From Metaruminococcus_A sp050943475 (GTDB taxonomy: Bacteria > Bacillota > Clostridia > Oscillospirales > Ruminococcaceae), in assembly GCA_050943475.1 (NCBI GenBank), contig JBMNPF010000005.1, positions 149,884 through 213,883 on the forward strand: DNA of 64,000 nucleotides. The letters are read 5' to 3'. Below are positions 48,916 to 57,940 of the stretch, piece after piece; positions within the stretch are counted from its first letter, which is position 1; every line of letters begins with the position of its first letter. The notes below the pieces were generated by a model. That model had not been told where the DNA came from. It ran no database searches and was given only the letters and a program-made list of their open reading frames with translations. Both the position numbers and the translations under genes were made by a program.

Positions 48916-50931
48916 TCAAATGGAATATGGCCGGAGCGTTTCCAACAGTTGTTTCCATTCCGTTACCGGCGCCTGGCAGGTGCCGTTTTCGCACAAATAC
49001 CAGACCGTACCCTGCTCTGGTACCGGATAATCGGCGGTAAAAGGAGCGCATTCCGCAAGTAGTTCCGCGGTGTCCGCCGTTTTGAGCAGGATGCTCAAAT
49101 GGTCCGCCGGGTGGCTGCTCAGGTATTGTTTCAGCTCCTCCGGCACACCCTGCCCGGATGCGCAAACCAGTTCCTTATGCGGATAAAGCGCCCCCGCCAT
49201 TGCAAGCAGCCCAAAGCTGAACCCGGCCGGATAACGCCCCATTTCTCCCGCAAGGAAGCGAAACTGCCGGTCGGCCGCTTGCTGCCAGCCGGGATCTCCG
49301 GTCAGCAGGGCAAGCCGCTGCAATACCATTGCCGCCGCCGAATTGCCGGAGGGAATCGCACCATCATAGCTTTCTTTGGGGCGGGCAATGAGCAGCTCCG
49401 CATCCGAAGCGGTGATGAAATACCCACCCTGCTCCCGGTCCTCAAACCGGTCGATCATCTGCCGCGCCCGCAAAAGGGCCTGCCTTAAATAACGGGGGTC
49501 AAAGGTCAGCCGGTACAGCTCGATCAGGGCAAGAGCGTAGACCGCATAGTCCTCCAACTGTCCGGCATGCGCCGCCTGCCCTCGCCGCCAGCGCAGAAAC
49601 AGGCGCCCCTGCAAATCCACCATGTTTTTTTCCACAAACCGCGCGGCGCCTGTTGCCGCTTCGCTGTACCGCCTGTCTCGCAGAATCTGCCCGGCCCGTG
49701 CCAGCGCAATAATCGACCAGGCATTCCAGCTGAGCAGCACCTTGTCGTCCTTGTGGAGCGCGGTGCGGTTTAACCGGTATTGGTATAATTTTTGCAGGCG
49801 GCGGTCGTCGGCAGGCAGCGGAGCTTGCTGCTGGCCAATCCGGTTGGGAATGTTCTTTCCTTCAAAATTGCCGCCATCGGTTATTCCGTAAAGCTGACAG
49901 AACGCTTTGCCCTCCTGCTCTCCCAGGACCGTTTTCACCTCCTGTGGGGTAAACACGTAATATTTGCCCTCTATACCGTCACTGTCTGCGTCCTGTCCGC
50001 AGCAGAAGCCGCCTGCCGGATCGGCTAGTTCCCGCAGGATATAATCGGCTGTCCGGCGGCAAACGTCTTTATAAATTGGGTCCCCCGTGGATTGAAAGGC
50101 GTGCAGATAGGCCATAAGCAACAGGGCATTGTCATACAGCATTTTTTCAAAGTGCGGCGCCAGCCATTTTTCATCGGTGGAATAACGGGAAAAGCCTCCG
50201 CCAATCTGGTCGTGAATGCCGCCGCGCGCCATGGCTTTTAAGGTGGCCTCAGCCATTGCAAAGGCGTCCGGCTGTTGCTCCAGCTCAGCGTAGTGCATTA
50301 AAAAAAGCAGGTTATGCGGCGCCGGGAATTTTGGCGCTGCGCCAAATCCGCCCCATTCGCGGTCAAATTGCTCATGAAAAAGATGGTATGCCGTCTGCAG
50401 CAAATCTTTGTTTGGTTCCTGCCGCTCTGCCTGTTTGGGCTGGGCAATAACCGCAGCAATCTGTTCCCCGGCCTGTATGAGCTGTTCGCGGCTGTTTTTC
50501 CAGAGTGCTGTCACCCGGGTGAGGAGATCCATCAGACCCGGCTGCCCATAACGCCCGTGTTTTGGGAAATAGGTCCCGGCAAAAAAGGGCTTTTGCTCCG
50601 GTGTCATCATAATAGTAAGCGGCCATCCGCCCGATCCGGTCAACGCCTGGCACACCGCCATGTATACCGCATCGATGTCCGGCCGCTCTTCCCGGTCTAC
50701 CTTGATGGATACAAACTCCCGGTTGAGCAGCTCTGCCGTTTCCGCATCCTCAAAGGATTCATGCGCCATGACATGGCACCAGTGGCAGGTGGAGTAACCA
50801 ATGCTCAAAAAAATCGGTTTGTCTTCAGCGGCGGCTTTCTGAAAAGCTTCCGCACCCCAGGGGAACCAATCCACCGGATTGTCTGCATGCTGAAGCAGGT
50901 AAGGGGATTGCTCGTTTTGTAAATGATTCAT
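48916..50931 (-). CDS. YyaL-type thioredoxin-domain protein (DUF255)
   Basis: A 671-residue protein. The N-terminal DUF255/thioredoxin-like domain (1-165) has the NEQSPYLLQHADNPVDWFPW opening and the redox motif YSTCHWCHVM (C49, C52). The rest is an (alpha/alpha) six-hairpin barrel like those of N-acylglucosamine 2-epimerases and glycosidases. This matches bacterial YyaL and human SPATA20. The catalytic role is unknown. TGCCATGA... contains the start, with a ribosome site AGGAGCC upstream. No signal peptide. Confidence 0.92.
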   Translation of the reverse strand: MNHLQNEQSPYLLQHADNPVDWFPWGAEAFQKAAAEDKPIFLSIGYSTCHWCHVMAHESFEDAETAELLNREFVSIKVDREERPDIDAVYMAVCQALTGSGGWPLTIMMTPEQKPFFAGTYFPKHGRYGQPGLMDLLTRVTALWKNSREQLIQAGEQIAAVIAQPKQAERQEPNKDLLQTAYHLFHEQFDREWGGFGAAPKFPAPHNLLFLMHYAELEQQPDAFAMAEATLKAMARGGIHDQIGGGFSRYSTDEKWLAPHFEKMLYDNALLLMAYLHAFQSTGDPIYKDVCRRTADYILRELADPAGGFCCGQDADSDGIEGKYYVFTPQEVKTVLGEQEGKAFCQLYGITDGGNFEGKNIPNRIGQQQAPLPADDRRLQKLYQYRLNRTALHKDDKVLLSWNAWSIIALARAGQILRDRRYSEAATGAARFVEKNMVDLQGRLFLRWRRGQAAHAGQLEDYAVYALALIELYRLTFDPRYLRQALLRARQMIDRFEDREQGGYFITASDAELLIARPKESYDGAIPSGNSAAAMVLQRLALLTGDPGWQQAADRQFRFLAGEMGRYPAGFSFGLLAMAGALYPHKELVCASGQGVPEELKQYLSSHPADHLSILLKTADTAELLAECAPFTADYPVPEQGTVWYLCENGTCQAPVTEWKQLLETLRPYSI

Positions 50932-51271
50932 GGCAGGCTCCTTAAAAATAGCTTTTTGTTTCTAGTTTGCACCCCGGAACCGGTAATATTGCTCACACCG
51001 GGAAAATCAAAAGAAAACCGTTCCAAAAGTGTAAATCAAAGCGGCCTCACGGCTATGCCTTATGTGAGTGGCAAAGCGGCAGGCGGGAGCTTTTCACAAT
51101 TGGCTTTTCGCAAAACAGCAAGATACAAAATCCCGCTGAATAGAATAGGATAGAACCTACAGCCGTTTCCTATGCTGCTGGCCTGGCCGTGCCGCGGGAA
51201 ACAGCGCCGCAGATAAACCCGGAAAGCCGTACTGCGCTTTCCCTGATTCATAAACGGGAGGCATTTCAAGC
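50932..51271. other. Intergenic region, no gene seen
   Basis: Divergent gap of about 340 bp between the YyaL gene and the glycosyltransferase. No convincing ORF, hairpin or promoter was recognised. Confidence 0.4.
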
Positions 51272-52369
51272 ATGATCACCATCAGCCTTTGTATGATTGT
51301 CAAAAATGAAGAGGATGTCCTGGCGCGCTGCCTGGACAGCGTGCAGGGCATTGCCGACGAAATCATCGTCGTAGACACCGGCTCCACCGACGCCACCAAG
51401 CAGATTGCCGCGCGCTATACCAGCCGCATCTATGACTTTGTCTGGATTGACGACTTTGCAGCCGCCCGCAATTTCTCCTTCTCCAAGGCCACCAAAGACT
51501 ATATTCTCTGGCTGGATGCCGACGATCTCTTCCTTGAACCGGATCGCAGGGCCTTTGAATCCCTCAAACGGGAGCTTGATCCCTCCACCGACCTGGTCAT
51601 GATGAAATATCACGTCGGCTTCGACGCCCAGGGCAATCCGAATTTTACCTACCATCGTGAACGTCTCATGCGCCGTGCCTGCGGCTATCGCTGGGTCGGC
51701 GCCATCCATGAGGTCATCGTCCCGGCGGGGAACATTGTTTATTCAGAAGTTGCCGTCACCCACCGCAAGCTGCATCCCTCCGACCCGGACCGCAACCTGC
51801 GCATCTTTGAAAAAATGCTTGCCCGCGGTGAAATCCTCGATCCCCGCCAGCAATTTTATTACGGCCGGGAGCTTTACTACCATGGCCGTTACCAAGAGGC
51901 GGCGTTCTGCTTGAGCGCCTTTCTCGACGAAGGCAAAGGCTGGATCGAAAACAACATCAGTGCCTGCCTTGACCTCGCAAGCTGTTACGACGGCATGGAT
52001 CAGCCCGAACTGGCTCTGCGCGCCCTTGCCAGAAGCTTTTGCTACGACAGCCCCCGCGCCGAAGTCTGCTGCGCCATAGGCGCTCATTTTCTTGCGCGCC
52101 GGCAGTATGCCCCAGCCATTTTCTGGTACCAAACGGCAGCCTCCCTCCAGCCGGACCCCAATTCAGGCGGCTTTACCTCGCCGGATTGCTATAACTTTAT
52201 TCCATACCTTCAGCTCTGTGTCTGTTATGACCGGATGGGGGACCATAAAACAGCGGAAAAGTACCACCGCAAAGCGCGCCGACTGAAACCGGCCGATCCC
52301 TCGGTGCGCTATAACGATCGTTATTTCAAATCACTGCACAAACCGCACAGCGGTTCTTCCAAGCAGTAG
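51272..52369 (+). CDS. Glycosyltransferase family 2 with TPR-like C-terminus
   Basis: A 365-residue protein. The GT2 domain (1-190) opens ISLCMIVKNEEDVLARCLDSV, with EIIVVDTGSTDATKQIA and the metal/sugar-nucleotide site YILWLDADDLF (near 83). A conserved WVGAIHEVI follows. The C-terminal half shows TPR-like helical pairs (FYYGRELYYHGRYQEAAFCLSAFL, MGDHKTAEKYHRKARRLKP). Such proteins transfer sugars onto cell-surface or spore glycans; acceptor unknown. No membrane helix. CGGGAGG precedes ATG. Confidence 0.9.
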   Translation: MITISLCMIVKNEEDVLARCLDSVQGIADEIIVVDTGSTDATKQIAARYTSRIYDFVWIDDFAAARNFSFSKATKDYILWLDADDLFLEPDRRAFESLKRELDPSTDLVMMKYHVGFDAQGNPNFTYHRERLMRRACGYRWVGAIHEVIVPAGNIVYSEVAVTHRKLHPSDPDRNLRIFEKMLARGEILDPRQQFYYGRELYYHGRYQEAAFCLSAFLDEGKGWIENNISACLDLASCYDGMDQPELALRALARSFCYDSPRAEVCCAIGAHFLARRQYAPAIFWYQTAASLQPDPNSGGFTSPDCYNFIPYLQLCVCYDRMGDHKTAEKYHRKARRLKPADPSVRYNDRYFKSLHKPHSGSSKQ

Positions 52370-52734
52370 GGAAGGGCGTGCGCCATGCCGCCGCTTTTTT
52401 GGCAGACAGCTTGCCGCAGCACAGACCGCTTTTGCGTGAAACCGACGTGGATTGTCAGAAAACGGAAAATATCGGCGTAACGGCCATCTTGGGCACGCTG
52501 CCGCTACTTGCTTTTTATTGCAGCTCTGCCGCCGGCCGCCGCTTGGCTTGCTCCGTTTCTTTGCCCGGCGTCGGAATACGGCCTCAAATTGCAAAAAAGC
52601 TCCCCATCCCACTGGATTTGTGCTATAATAAATCCGGTATTTTGCCCGTAGAATGAGGGCGGGAGCTGTCCGCTCGGGTGCAGCCCCTTAAGCTGCATGC
52701 TGCGCCCTCCGCGGTGTATTGGAAAGGAGTCTGT
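52370..52734. promoter_or_regulatory. Gap holding an extended -10 promoter for the HAD gene
   Basis: No gene is visible. TGC-TATAAT (extended -10, hexamer at 52624-52629) lies about 105 bp before ATG 52735 with no good -35. Confidence 0.4.
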
Positions 52735-53418
52735 ATGGGAACTTATCAGGTGCTTCTGCTGGATGCAGACGACACCCTTCTCAATTTTAAAGCCACGGAG
52801 GATGAAACTGTCCGCCGTGTCCTGCACACGCTTTCCCTCCCGGCCGATGACGCCGTCGTCTCCCGTTACTCGGCCATCAACCATGCGTTGTGGCTTGCAT
52901 TTGAACGCGGTGAGATCGGCAAAGAAACCATTTCCAGCGTTCGGTTTGTCCGCTTGTTTGAGGAATTCGGCTTCCGGGCCGACGGTGTTCGCGCCGGCGC
53001 TCTTTACCGGGAATACCTGGGGGAGAGCGCCATCCTCCTGCCGGACGCACTGGAGGTCTGCCGTGCCCTCAGCAAAACCCACCGGCTTTACATCATCACA
53101 AACGGTATTTCTCAGACCCAGCACAGCCGAATTCGCAAATCCGGCTTGGCACAGTGGGTGAGCGGCATTTTTGTCTCAGAAGAGGCGGGCGCGCAAAAGC
53201 CATCCGCCGCTTATTTTGATTATGTGTTCGCCCGTCTTTCCGGTGTGGAGCGCCGGGAAACCCTCATCGTCGGGGATTCTCTCACCTCGGATATCAAAGG
53301 CGGCGTCAACGCCGGGGTGGATACCTGCTGGTTCAATCCCGCCCGCCTTGCCCGCCCGGCGGGAATTGCCCCGACCTATGAAATCCACGCCCTGACCGAG
53401 CTTTTCCAAATCGTTTAA
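52735..53418 (+). CDS. YjjG-like HAD phosphatase (noncanonical pyrimidine nucleotidase)
   Basis: A 227-residue HAD hydrolase. Motif I LLLDADDTLLNF (nucleophile Asp), motif II YIITNGISQTQHSRI, motif III K in AGAQKPSAAYFDY and motif IV LIVGDSLTSDIKGGVNAG are all present, in the arrangement of YjjG/YfnB-type nucleotidases that clean noncanonical pyrimidine nucleotides. Note DADDTL rather than DxDGTL, as in YjjG. GAAAGGAG precedes ATG 52735. Substrate is by analogy. Confidence 0.87.
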   Translation: MGTYQVLLLDADDTLLNFKATEDETVRRVLHTLSLPADDAVVSRYSAINHALWLAFERGEIGKETISSVRFVRLFEEFGFRADGVRAGALYREYLGESAILLPDALEVCRALSKTHRLYIITNGISQTQHSRIRKSGLAQWVSGIFVSEEAGAQKPSAAYFDYVFARLSGVERRETLIVGDSLTSDIKGGVNAGVDTCWFNPARLARPAGIAPTYEIHALTELFQIV

Positions 53419-53482
53419 ACGCCCGGTATTCCAGAAAACCCGGTTTATTTTTAGAAACAGCAAAGGATGTGCAATACAAACT

Positions 53483-54400
53483 ATGGACTACGTCTTACTC
53501 AAAGCCGGTTCTTTTGTCCTCGTCATTCTGCTCGGCTATGCCCTCAAGCGTTTTCACTTTTTCGGGGAAGGCGATTACAAGGTCATGACCAAAATCGCCA
53601 TCAATATTACGCTGCCCGCTGCGGTGATTACCAGCTTTGCGAGCTTCCAGCGGGATGACTCCCTTTTTATCCTCGTCCTGCTTGGCTTGGGCCTCAACTT
53701 TGTCATGATTCTGTTCGGTTTCCTCGCCTCGCTCGGCAAGAACAAGCGGCTGCGCTCTTTTTTTATGATGTGCTGTCCGGGTTACAACATCGGTTCCTTT
53801 ACTCTGCCGTTTGTCCAAAACTTTTTCGGCGCATTCGGAGTGGTCGCCACCTGTATGTTTGACGTTGGTAATTCCCTCATGTGTACCGGCGGCACCTATA
53901 CCATTGCCTCTGCCGCGGTTGGCGGCGGCTCGGAAAAAATGGGCCCAAAACAAATTTTAAAGCGTCTGTTCACTTCGGTCCCGTTTGACACCTATCTCCT
54001 CATGCTATTGTTAACCCTTGTGCAGATTAAAATTCCGGAGCCAGTCGTCACCCTGTCCTCCACCATCGCCGCGGCAAACGGTTTCTGCGCCATGATGATG
54101 ATCGGCATGATGATGAAGGTCGAGTTCAAAAAATCCTACCTAAAAGCGGTTGGAACAACCCTGCTTATCCGTTACCTCTGTGCGGGTGCGCTGTCCGCGT
54201 TTTTCTACTTTTGCTCGCCGTTCTCCCTGCAAATCCGGCAGGTGCTTGCCATCGTTGTATTTGCACCCGTTTCGGCGCTCGCCCCCGCCTTTACCGAAAA
54301 GCTCAAAGGCGACCATGGCCTTGCCAGCTTTGCCGGTTCGGTTTCCATCATCATCAGCATCGCCATCATGACCGTTCTCATGATTGTTATGCATATTTAA
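53483..54400 (+). CDS. AEC-family (auxin efflux carrier-like) transporter
   Basis: A 305-residue membrane protein with about ten helices in two five-helix repeats. LLKAGSFVLVILLGYALKRF and ITLPAAVITSFASF open the first repeat; MCCPGYNIGSFTLPFVQNFFG fits the AEC signature. The second half contains FAPVSALAPAFTEKLKGD. Such carriers export or import small organic acids; substrate unknown. AAAGGATG precedes ATG. It follows the HAD gene by 64 bp and may share its transcript. Confidence 0.9.
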   Translation: MDYVLLKAGSFVLVILLGYALKRFHFFGEGDYKVMTKIAINITLPAAVITSFASFQRDDSLFILVLLGLGLNFVMILFGFLASLGKNKRLRSFFMMCCPGYNIGSFTLPFVQNFFGAFGVVATCMFDVGNSLMCTGGTYTIASAAVGGGSEKMGPKQILKRLFTSVPFDTYLLMLLLTLVQIKIPEPVVTLSSTIAAANGFCAMMMIGMMMKVEFKKSYLKAVGTTLLIRYLCAGALSAFFYFCSPFSLQIRQVLAIVVFAPVSALAPAFTEKLKGDHGLASFAGSVSIIISIAIMTVLMIVMHI

Positions 54401-54412
54401 ACTGCCTTACAA

Positions 54413-54462
54413 AAAACCAGGCCGCCCGGATTTTTACATCCGAGCGGCCTGCTCTGCTTTTC
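54413..54462. terminator. Terminator between the AEC and ade genes
   Basis: CAGGCCGCCCGGAT / ATCCGAGCGGCCTG stem (one bulge), followed by CTCTGCTTTTC. The 190 bp from here to the ade stop hold no visible gene. Confidence 0.7.
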
Positions 54463-54655
54463 AAACACTGTTGCTTGAGCCATCGTCACGGCAATTCAAC
54501 ACACCGGATTTCCCAAAATAGACAGCGTCCTCAAGCTGGGATTGATAACCGGAAAAGGCGGGCAGAATTGTTTCGCCCGGTCTGTTTCGGGATAAAACCG
54601 TTTATCTGGCGTGTTTCCAAAGCGGACAGAAAAGAAATTGCCTGCAGGAAAAGAA

Positions 54656-56314
54656 TTACTCCAAATACCGCTGTTCCAATACATCAAACAATCCGCTGTC
54701 GTTGAGCTTAATATCCGGAATTACCACCAGCGAAAGAAAGGAAAGCAGCATCAGCGGGTCAATATCCGGGTTGTTTACCAGCGTGCGGACCGCCTTCCGC
54801 ACCGCGGTGTGTTGGCTTGCCGCCCGCTCCGCCGGCTCGCCGGACATCAGCCCGGCAATGGCCAGCGGCATCTGCGCGGTCACAGCGCCGTCCTGCACCA
54901 CCGCAATGCCGCCGCTGTACCCCAGCGCCCGCACCGCCGCCAGCATGTCCCGCGGGTTGTCTCCCAGCACCGTGATGTTGTGGGAATCGTGCCCAATGCT
55001 CTGGGCAACTGCGCCGCCTTTAAGGCCAAATCCGCACACAAACCCTTTCCCAATCCCGCCGGTGTTCCCGTGCCGTTCCACCACGGCGCAGAGGTTTAAT
55101 CCCTCTCTGTTGTCCGGATAAACCTTCCGCGTCACCAGAGAGTGGGGAAGCACCTGTATTGCGGGTGTCCCCCTGACAAAAGGGATGGTAAAGCAAGCCT
55201 CGTCCAGCTCAGGCAGATGGACCGTCCCGCGCACTTCGGGCGGGATTTCCACCTCCGGCGTATCAAACAGCGCTTTCCCATCCTGCGCGATGAGCACCCC
55301 ATCCTTGAATACCTCGGTGATCCGCTCCAGCGTCAGTTCTCTGCTCAGCAGAAAATCGGCGCGGTACCCCGGCGCAATGGCGCCCTTTTGCTCCAGCCCA
55401 TAGCATTCGGCGGCGTTCAGCGTAGCAATGGTAATGGCGTCCATCGGATCCACACCGCACTCCACTGCCCGCCGGATGCAGTTCGCAATAGTTCCGCTTT
55501 CCAGGATATCATTTACATCCCGGTCGTCGGTACAGAACAGGATGCGCCGCAGGGTGTGCGGCGTAATGCCCTTGGCCAGCGCCGCAAGATTTTTCGCACT
55601 CGTGCCTTCCCGGATCTGCACGTACATCCCCAGTCCAACCTTTTCCAGCAGTTCCTCCGCCGTTTCACACTCGTGGTCGGTCCGCACTCCAGCCGCAATG
55701 TAGCCGCAAAGGCGTTTGCCGCCCAGCAGGGGAGCGTGCCCGTCAATCCGCGCGGTGCAGTTCAGCTTTTTCAGCATTCCGGCGTCACAGTTCAGTACGG
55801 CATTCGCATCCATCACCTCGCCCAGCCCGTAAAACGGGCGGCGCGCCATCAGCCCGGCAACCGCTTCGCCGTCCAGAACGGCTCCGGAGTGGTCGTACGG
55901 GGTGGCTGGAACGCAGGAAGGGCACATAAAAAGGATGTCCAACGGCGTCAGCTCCGCCGAGCGGAACAGAAAGGCAAGCCCCGCTTCACCGCAGACGTTT
56001 GCAATCTCATGCGGGTCTGCAATTAGGGTGGTCATTCCCCAGGGAGCTGCAATTTTAGCGTATTCGTGCGGCGGCAGCAGGCTGGATTCCACATGCATGT
56101 GGCTGTCAATCAGCCCCGGCAGCAGGTAACGCCCCTCTGCGTCGAACTCCCGTTTTCCGTGGTATTCGCCCAGTCCGGCGATAATCCCGTCCTGTACCGC
56201 GACGTCGCACCGGTGAATACAGTGCAGAAATACATCCACCACCGCCGCGTTTTTGATGACCAAATCGGCCTTCGTCTCGCCCAGCGCCGCTTTTATCACA
56301 GTTGGATTTGCCAT
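54656..56314 (-). CDS. ade: Adenine deaminase
   Basis: A 552-residue amidohydrolase converting adenine to hypoxanthine. The metal site begins LLPGLIDSHMHVESSLL near 60, with IADPHEIANVCG, ARIDGHAPLL and CTDDRDVNDIL later. The AdeC-specific C-terminal domain (HDSHNITVLGDNPRDMLAA... VVIPDIKLNDSGLFDV) is complete. GGGAGGGATG precedes ATG 56314; an in-frame 37-codon leader upstream overlaps a terminator and was rejected. No purine riboswitch was recognised upstream. Confidence 0.96.
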   Translation of the reverse strand: MANPTVIKAALGETKADLVIKNAAVVDVFLHCIHRCDVAVQDGIIAGLGEYHGKREFDAEGRYLLPGLIDSHMHVESSLLPPHEYAKIAAPWGMTTLIADPHEIANVCGEAGLAFLFRSAELTPLDILFMCPSCVPATPYDHSGAVLDGEAVAGLMARRPFYGLGEVMDANAVLNCDAGMLKKLNCTARIDGHAPLLGGKRLCGYIAAGVRTDHECETAEELLEKVGLGMYVQIREGTSAKNLAALAKGITPHTLRRILFCTDDRDVNDILESGTIANCIRRAVECGVDPMDAITIATLNAAECYGLEQKGAIAPGYRADFLLSRELTLERITEVFKDGVLIAQDGKALFDTPEVEIPPEVRGTVHLPELDEACFTIPFVRGTPAIQVLPHSLVTRKVYPDNREGLNLCAVVERHGNTGGIGKGFVCGFGLKGGAVAQSIGHDSHNITVLGDNPRDMLAAVRALGYSGGIAVVQDGAVTAQMPLAIAGLMSGEPAERAASQHTAVRKAVRTLVNNPDIDPLMLLSFLSLVVIPDIKLNDSGLFDVLEQRYLE

Positions 56315-56370
56315 TTTACATCCCTCCCCGTCGGATTTGTAGTTATTATACGCTATTTTACCCGGAATGA

Positions 56371-56402
56371 AAAGCAAAACGGGCCTGTTTTTTACAGGCC
56401 CG
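56371..56402 (-). terminator. Terminator after bioY-DUF1284
   Basis: CGGGCCTGT / ACAGGCCCG stem around a 6-nt loop, followed on the minus strand by TTTTGCTTTT. The 220 bp between it and the DUF1284 stop (56625) hold no clear gene. Confidence 0.7.
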
Positions 56403-56624
56403 CCCCAAGCAGAACATACCATCACTAATTTTTAGCGCACAGTGCAGCACTGCGCGCATAGCAAACCAGATAAACCGTGTCACCCAATCGCCGGATTACC
56501 GCCCGCTGTTCGCTTTGAAAAGCGGAATATGGCAGGCCAAAAGCACGGCCTTTCCGGCTTGCCGGGAATAAGCCCTGCTGAGAATCTTCACCTTTACAGC
56601 AGAGCAGGTTTCCTTGCAGGGATT

Positions 56625-57053
56625 TCAGTTTTCTCTTTCTATGGGAGCGGCCGTTTCCCGGTTCTTTTCCGCCAGCACCCGGTTGCACAGTTCGGTAAAG
56701 GTGCAGGTCCGGCAGACTTCGTCAATCCTTTTCAGCCCTTTCCATCTGGGCAGCAGCTCCTGAACCAGCACCCGGTTTTCGGTTGTCTGTCCGGCCTCTT
56801 TGCCAAAGTAGGCCGCCACTTCAGCGTCCCGTTTCTGAATGGATTCCTCGGTGTCGCACATCCCATTCACCTTGTGCGGACAGGCCGCGCAAATATCGTC
56901 GCATTCCTGTACCAGCGTAAGCTCTGCTGGTTCTTCTCCATACAGAAGCGCCGTGACGTGCCGCATGTTGGCGCTGAATCTGTCGTCATATCCCACGCCG
57001 GTAAAGGTGTAGCAGCACATCAGGTGGTGCAGCCGCAATTTAAGCCGCTTCAT
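56625..57053 (-). CDS. DUF1284 iron-sulfur-type protein
   Basis: A 142-residue protein: LKLRLHHLMCCYTFTGVGYDDRFSANM opens as in DUF1284, followed by ECDDICAACPHKVNGMCDTEE with three Cys and a late CRTCTFTELC. The Cys pattern suggests an Fe-S or zinc site. It overlaps the 3' end of bioY by 14 bp, so it is translationally coupled to biotin uptake. Its role is unknown. The coupling hints at a link with biotin or acyl metabolism. Confidence 0.8.
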   Translation of the reverse strand: MKRLKLRLHHLMCCYTFTGVGYDDRFSANMRHVTALLYGEEPAELTLVQECDDICAACPHKVNGMCDTEESIQKRDAEVAAYFGKEAGQTTENRVLVQELLPRWKGLKRIDEVCRTCTFTELCNRVLAEKNRETAAPIEREN

Positions 57054-57588
57054 ACAGCCGTGCCTTGGTCAGCGCCTTGCGCAGCGCCAGCGCGAGGGAG
57101 GCTGCCACAATAATTTTAATCACATCCGGCACAACAAACGGAACAACGCAGAGTGAAAGCCCGGTGATGAAATTTGCCTGGGTAATGATCACATACCATA
57201 CCGTGCCAACTGTGTAGCAAATGAGAAGCGCTACCGCCATTCCGACAAGCAGGGCAGGGTAGAGGTGGTTCTTCAGCCGCTTGGCAAACAGTGCGACAGC
57301 AGGCGCCATCGCAAGATAGGCAAAAATATATCCCCCGGTCATCCCAAACAGAACGCCGGGCCCTCCGGAAAACTGCGCATAAACCGGCAGCCCAATGGCC
57401 CCCACCAGAATATAAACCGCCTGTGCAAGAAATGCATCCAACGGGGAGAGAATTGCCCCGCAGAGAAAGACGGCAAGAATCACCATGGAAAATGGAATGG
57501 TGGTAAACGGAATCACAAATGAAATCTGCGCGCAGACAGCCGTAAGCGCGGCAAATATGCCAATGTTTACCATGCGTTTGATCTTCAT
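57040..57588 (-). CDS. bioY: Biotin transporter BioY (ECF S-component)
   Basis: A 182-residue membrane protein with six helices that binds biotin for the ECF transporter. MVNIGIFAALTAVCAQISFVIPFTTIPFSMVI, the FSGGPGVLFGMTGGYIFAYL segment (family signature GGPG..F..TGGY) and the C-terminal FVVPDVIKIIVAASLALAL identify it. ATG 57588 has a GAAAGG ribosome site 9 nt upstream; the 48-codon extension crosses a 55-bp palindrome and is not translated. The promoter is embedded in the operator described separately, implying BirA control. First gene of bioY-DUF1284. Confidence 0.95.
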   Translation of the reverse strand: MKIKRMVNIGIFAALTAVCAQISFVIPFTTIPFSMVILAVFLCGAILSPLDAFLAQAVYILVGAIGLPVYAQFSGGPGVLFGMTGGYIFAYLAMAPAVALFAKRLKNHLYPALLVGMAVALLICYTVGTVWYVIITQANFITGLSLCVVPFVVPDVIKIIVAASLALALRKALTKARLYEAA

Positions 57589-57619
57589 TGCATGCATCCT
57601 TTCTGTCGTTGATGCCCCT

Positions 57620-57648
57620 ATCATAACACAACGCCCATCATACGTCAA
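57620..57648 (-). promoter_or_regulatory. bioY promoter
   Basis: Minus strand TTGACG (57648-57643), 17-bp spacer, TATGAT (57625-57620), 32 bp before ATG 57588. The -35 is part of the palindrome. Confidence 0.7.
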
Positions 57649-57685
57649 CCTAAATTTTAAATTTAGGTTGACGTATGATGGGCGT
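57631..57685. promoter_or_regulatory. 55-bp perfect palindrome, likely BirA operator of bioY
   Basis: Two 27-nt perfect arms (57631-57657 and 57659-57685) around one central T. The core is GTCAACC, 15 bp, GGTTGAC (57644-57650 and 57666-57672). BirA sites in Firmicutes are known to have half-sites ending in AACC and beginning with GGTT, spaced by 14-15 bp. It covers the -35 of the bioY promoter. Confidence 0.8.
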
Positions 57686-57697
57686 AAACCATCCCTT

Positions 57698-57940
57698 TTA
57701 GCGGAACCGCTTGCCGCAGTCTGCACAGACACGCAGCACCCGCGTTTTTATTTTAGGTTTCCGGCCAAACCAACTTTTTTTGGTGTATTGCTCCCGCACC
57801 ACCTGAAGACGTGTGCTTCCGCAGTAAGGACAGCCTTGCTCATCCTGCTGCCGTTGGGTGATGTACGGCGCTTCCGGCGCATTACACCCATTGGGACAAA
57901 ACGGGGAGGTGTATTCGGTTCCGCATTTCGGGCAGATCAT
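57698..57940 (-). CDS. Small zinc-ribbon protein
   Basis: An 80-residue protein with two zinc-binding modules: MICPKCGTEYTSPFCPNGC at the N-terminus and GCPYCGSTRLQ ... VCADCGKRF in the second half. It is basic (YTKKSWFGRKPKIKTR) and could bind nucleic acid. Not a recognised enzyme. Its ATG overlaps the dcd stop codon by 4 bp (ATGA), so it is translationally coupled to dcd. Confidence 0.75.
   Translation of the reverse strand: MICPKCGTEYTSPFCPNGCNAPEAPYITQRQQDEQGCPYCGSTRLQVVREQYTKKSWFGRKPKIKTRVLRVCADCGKRFR

Noticed and set aside
56425..56688. 87-codon minus-strand frame beside DUF1284.
   Set aside because: Overlaps the DUF1284 gene, has low-complexity basic sequence and no ribosome site.
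57631..57685. Reading the 55-bp palindrome only as a terminator of dcd.
   Set aside because: No T-run follows on the minus strand; instead a -35/-10 pair overlaps it, so an operator explains it better.
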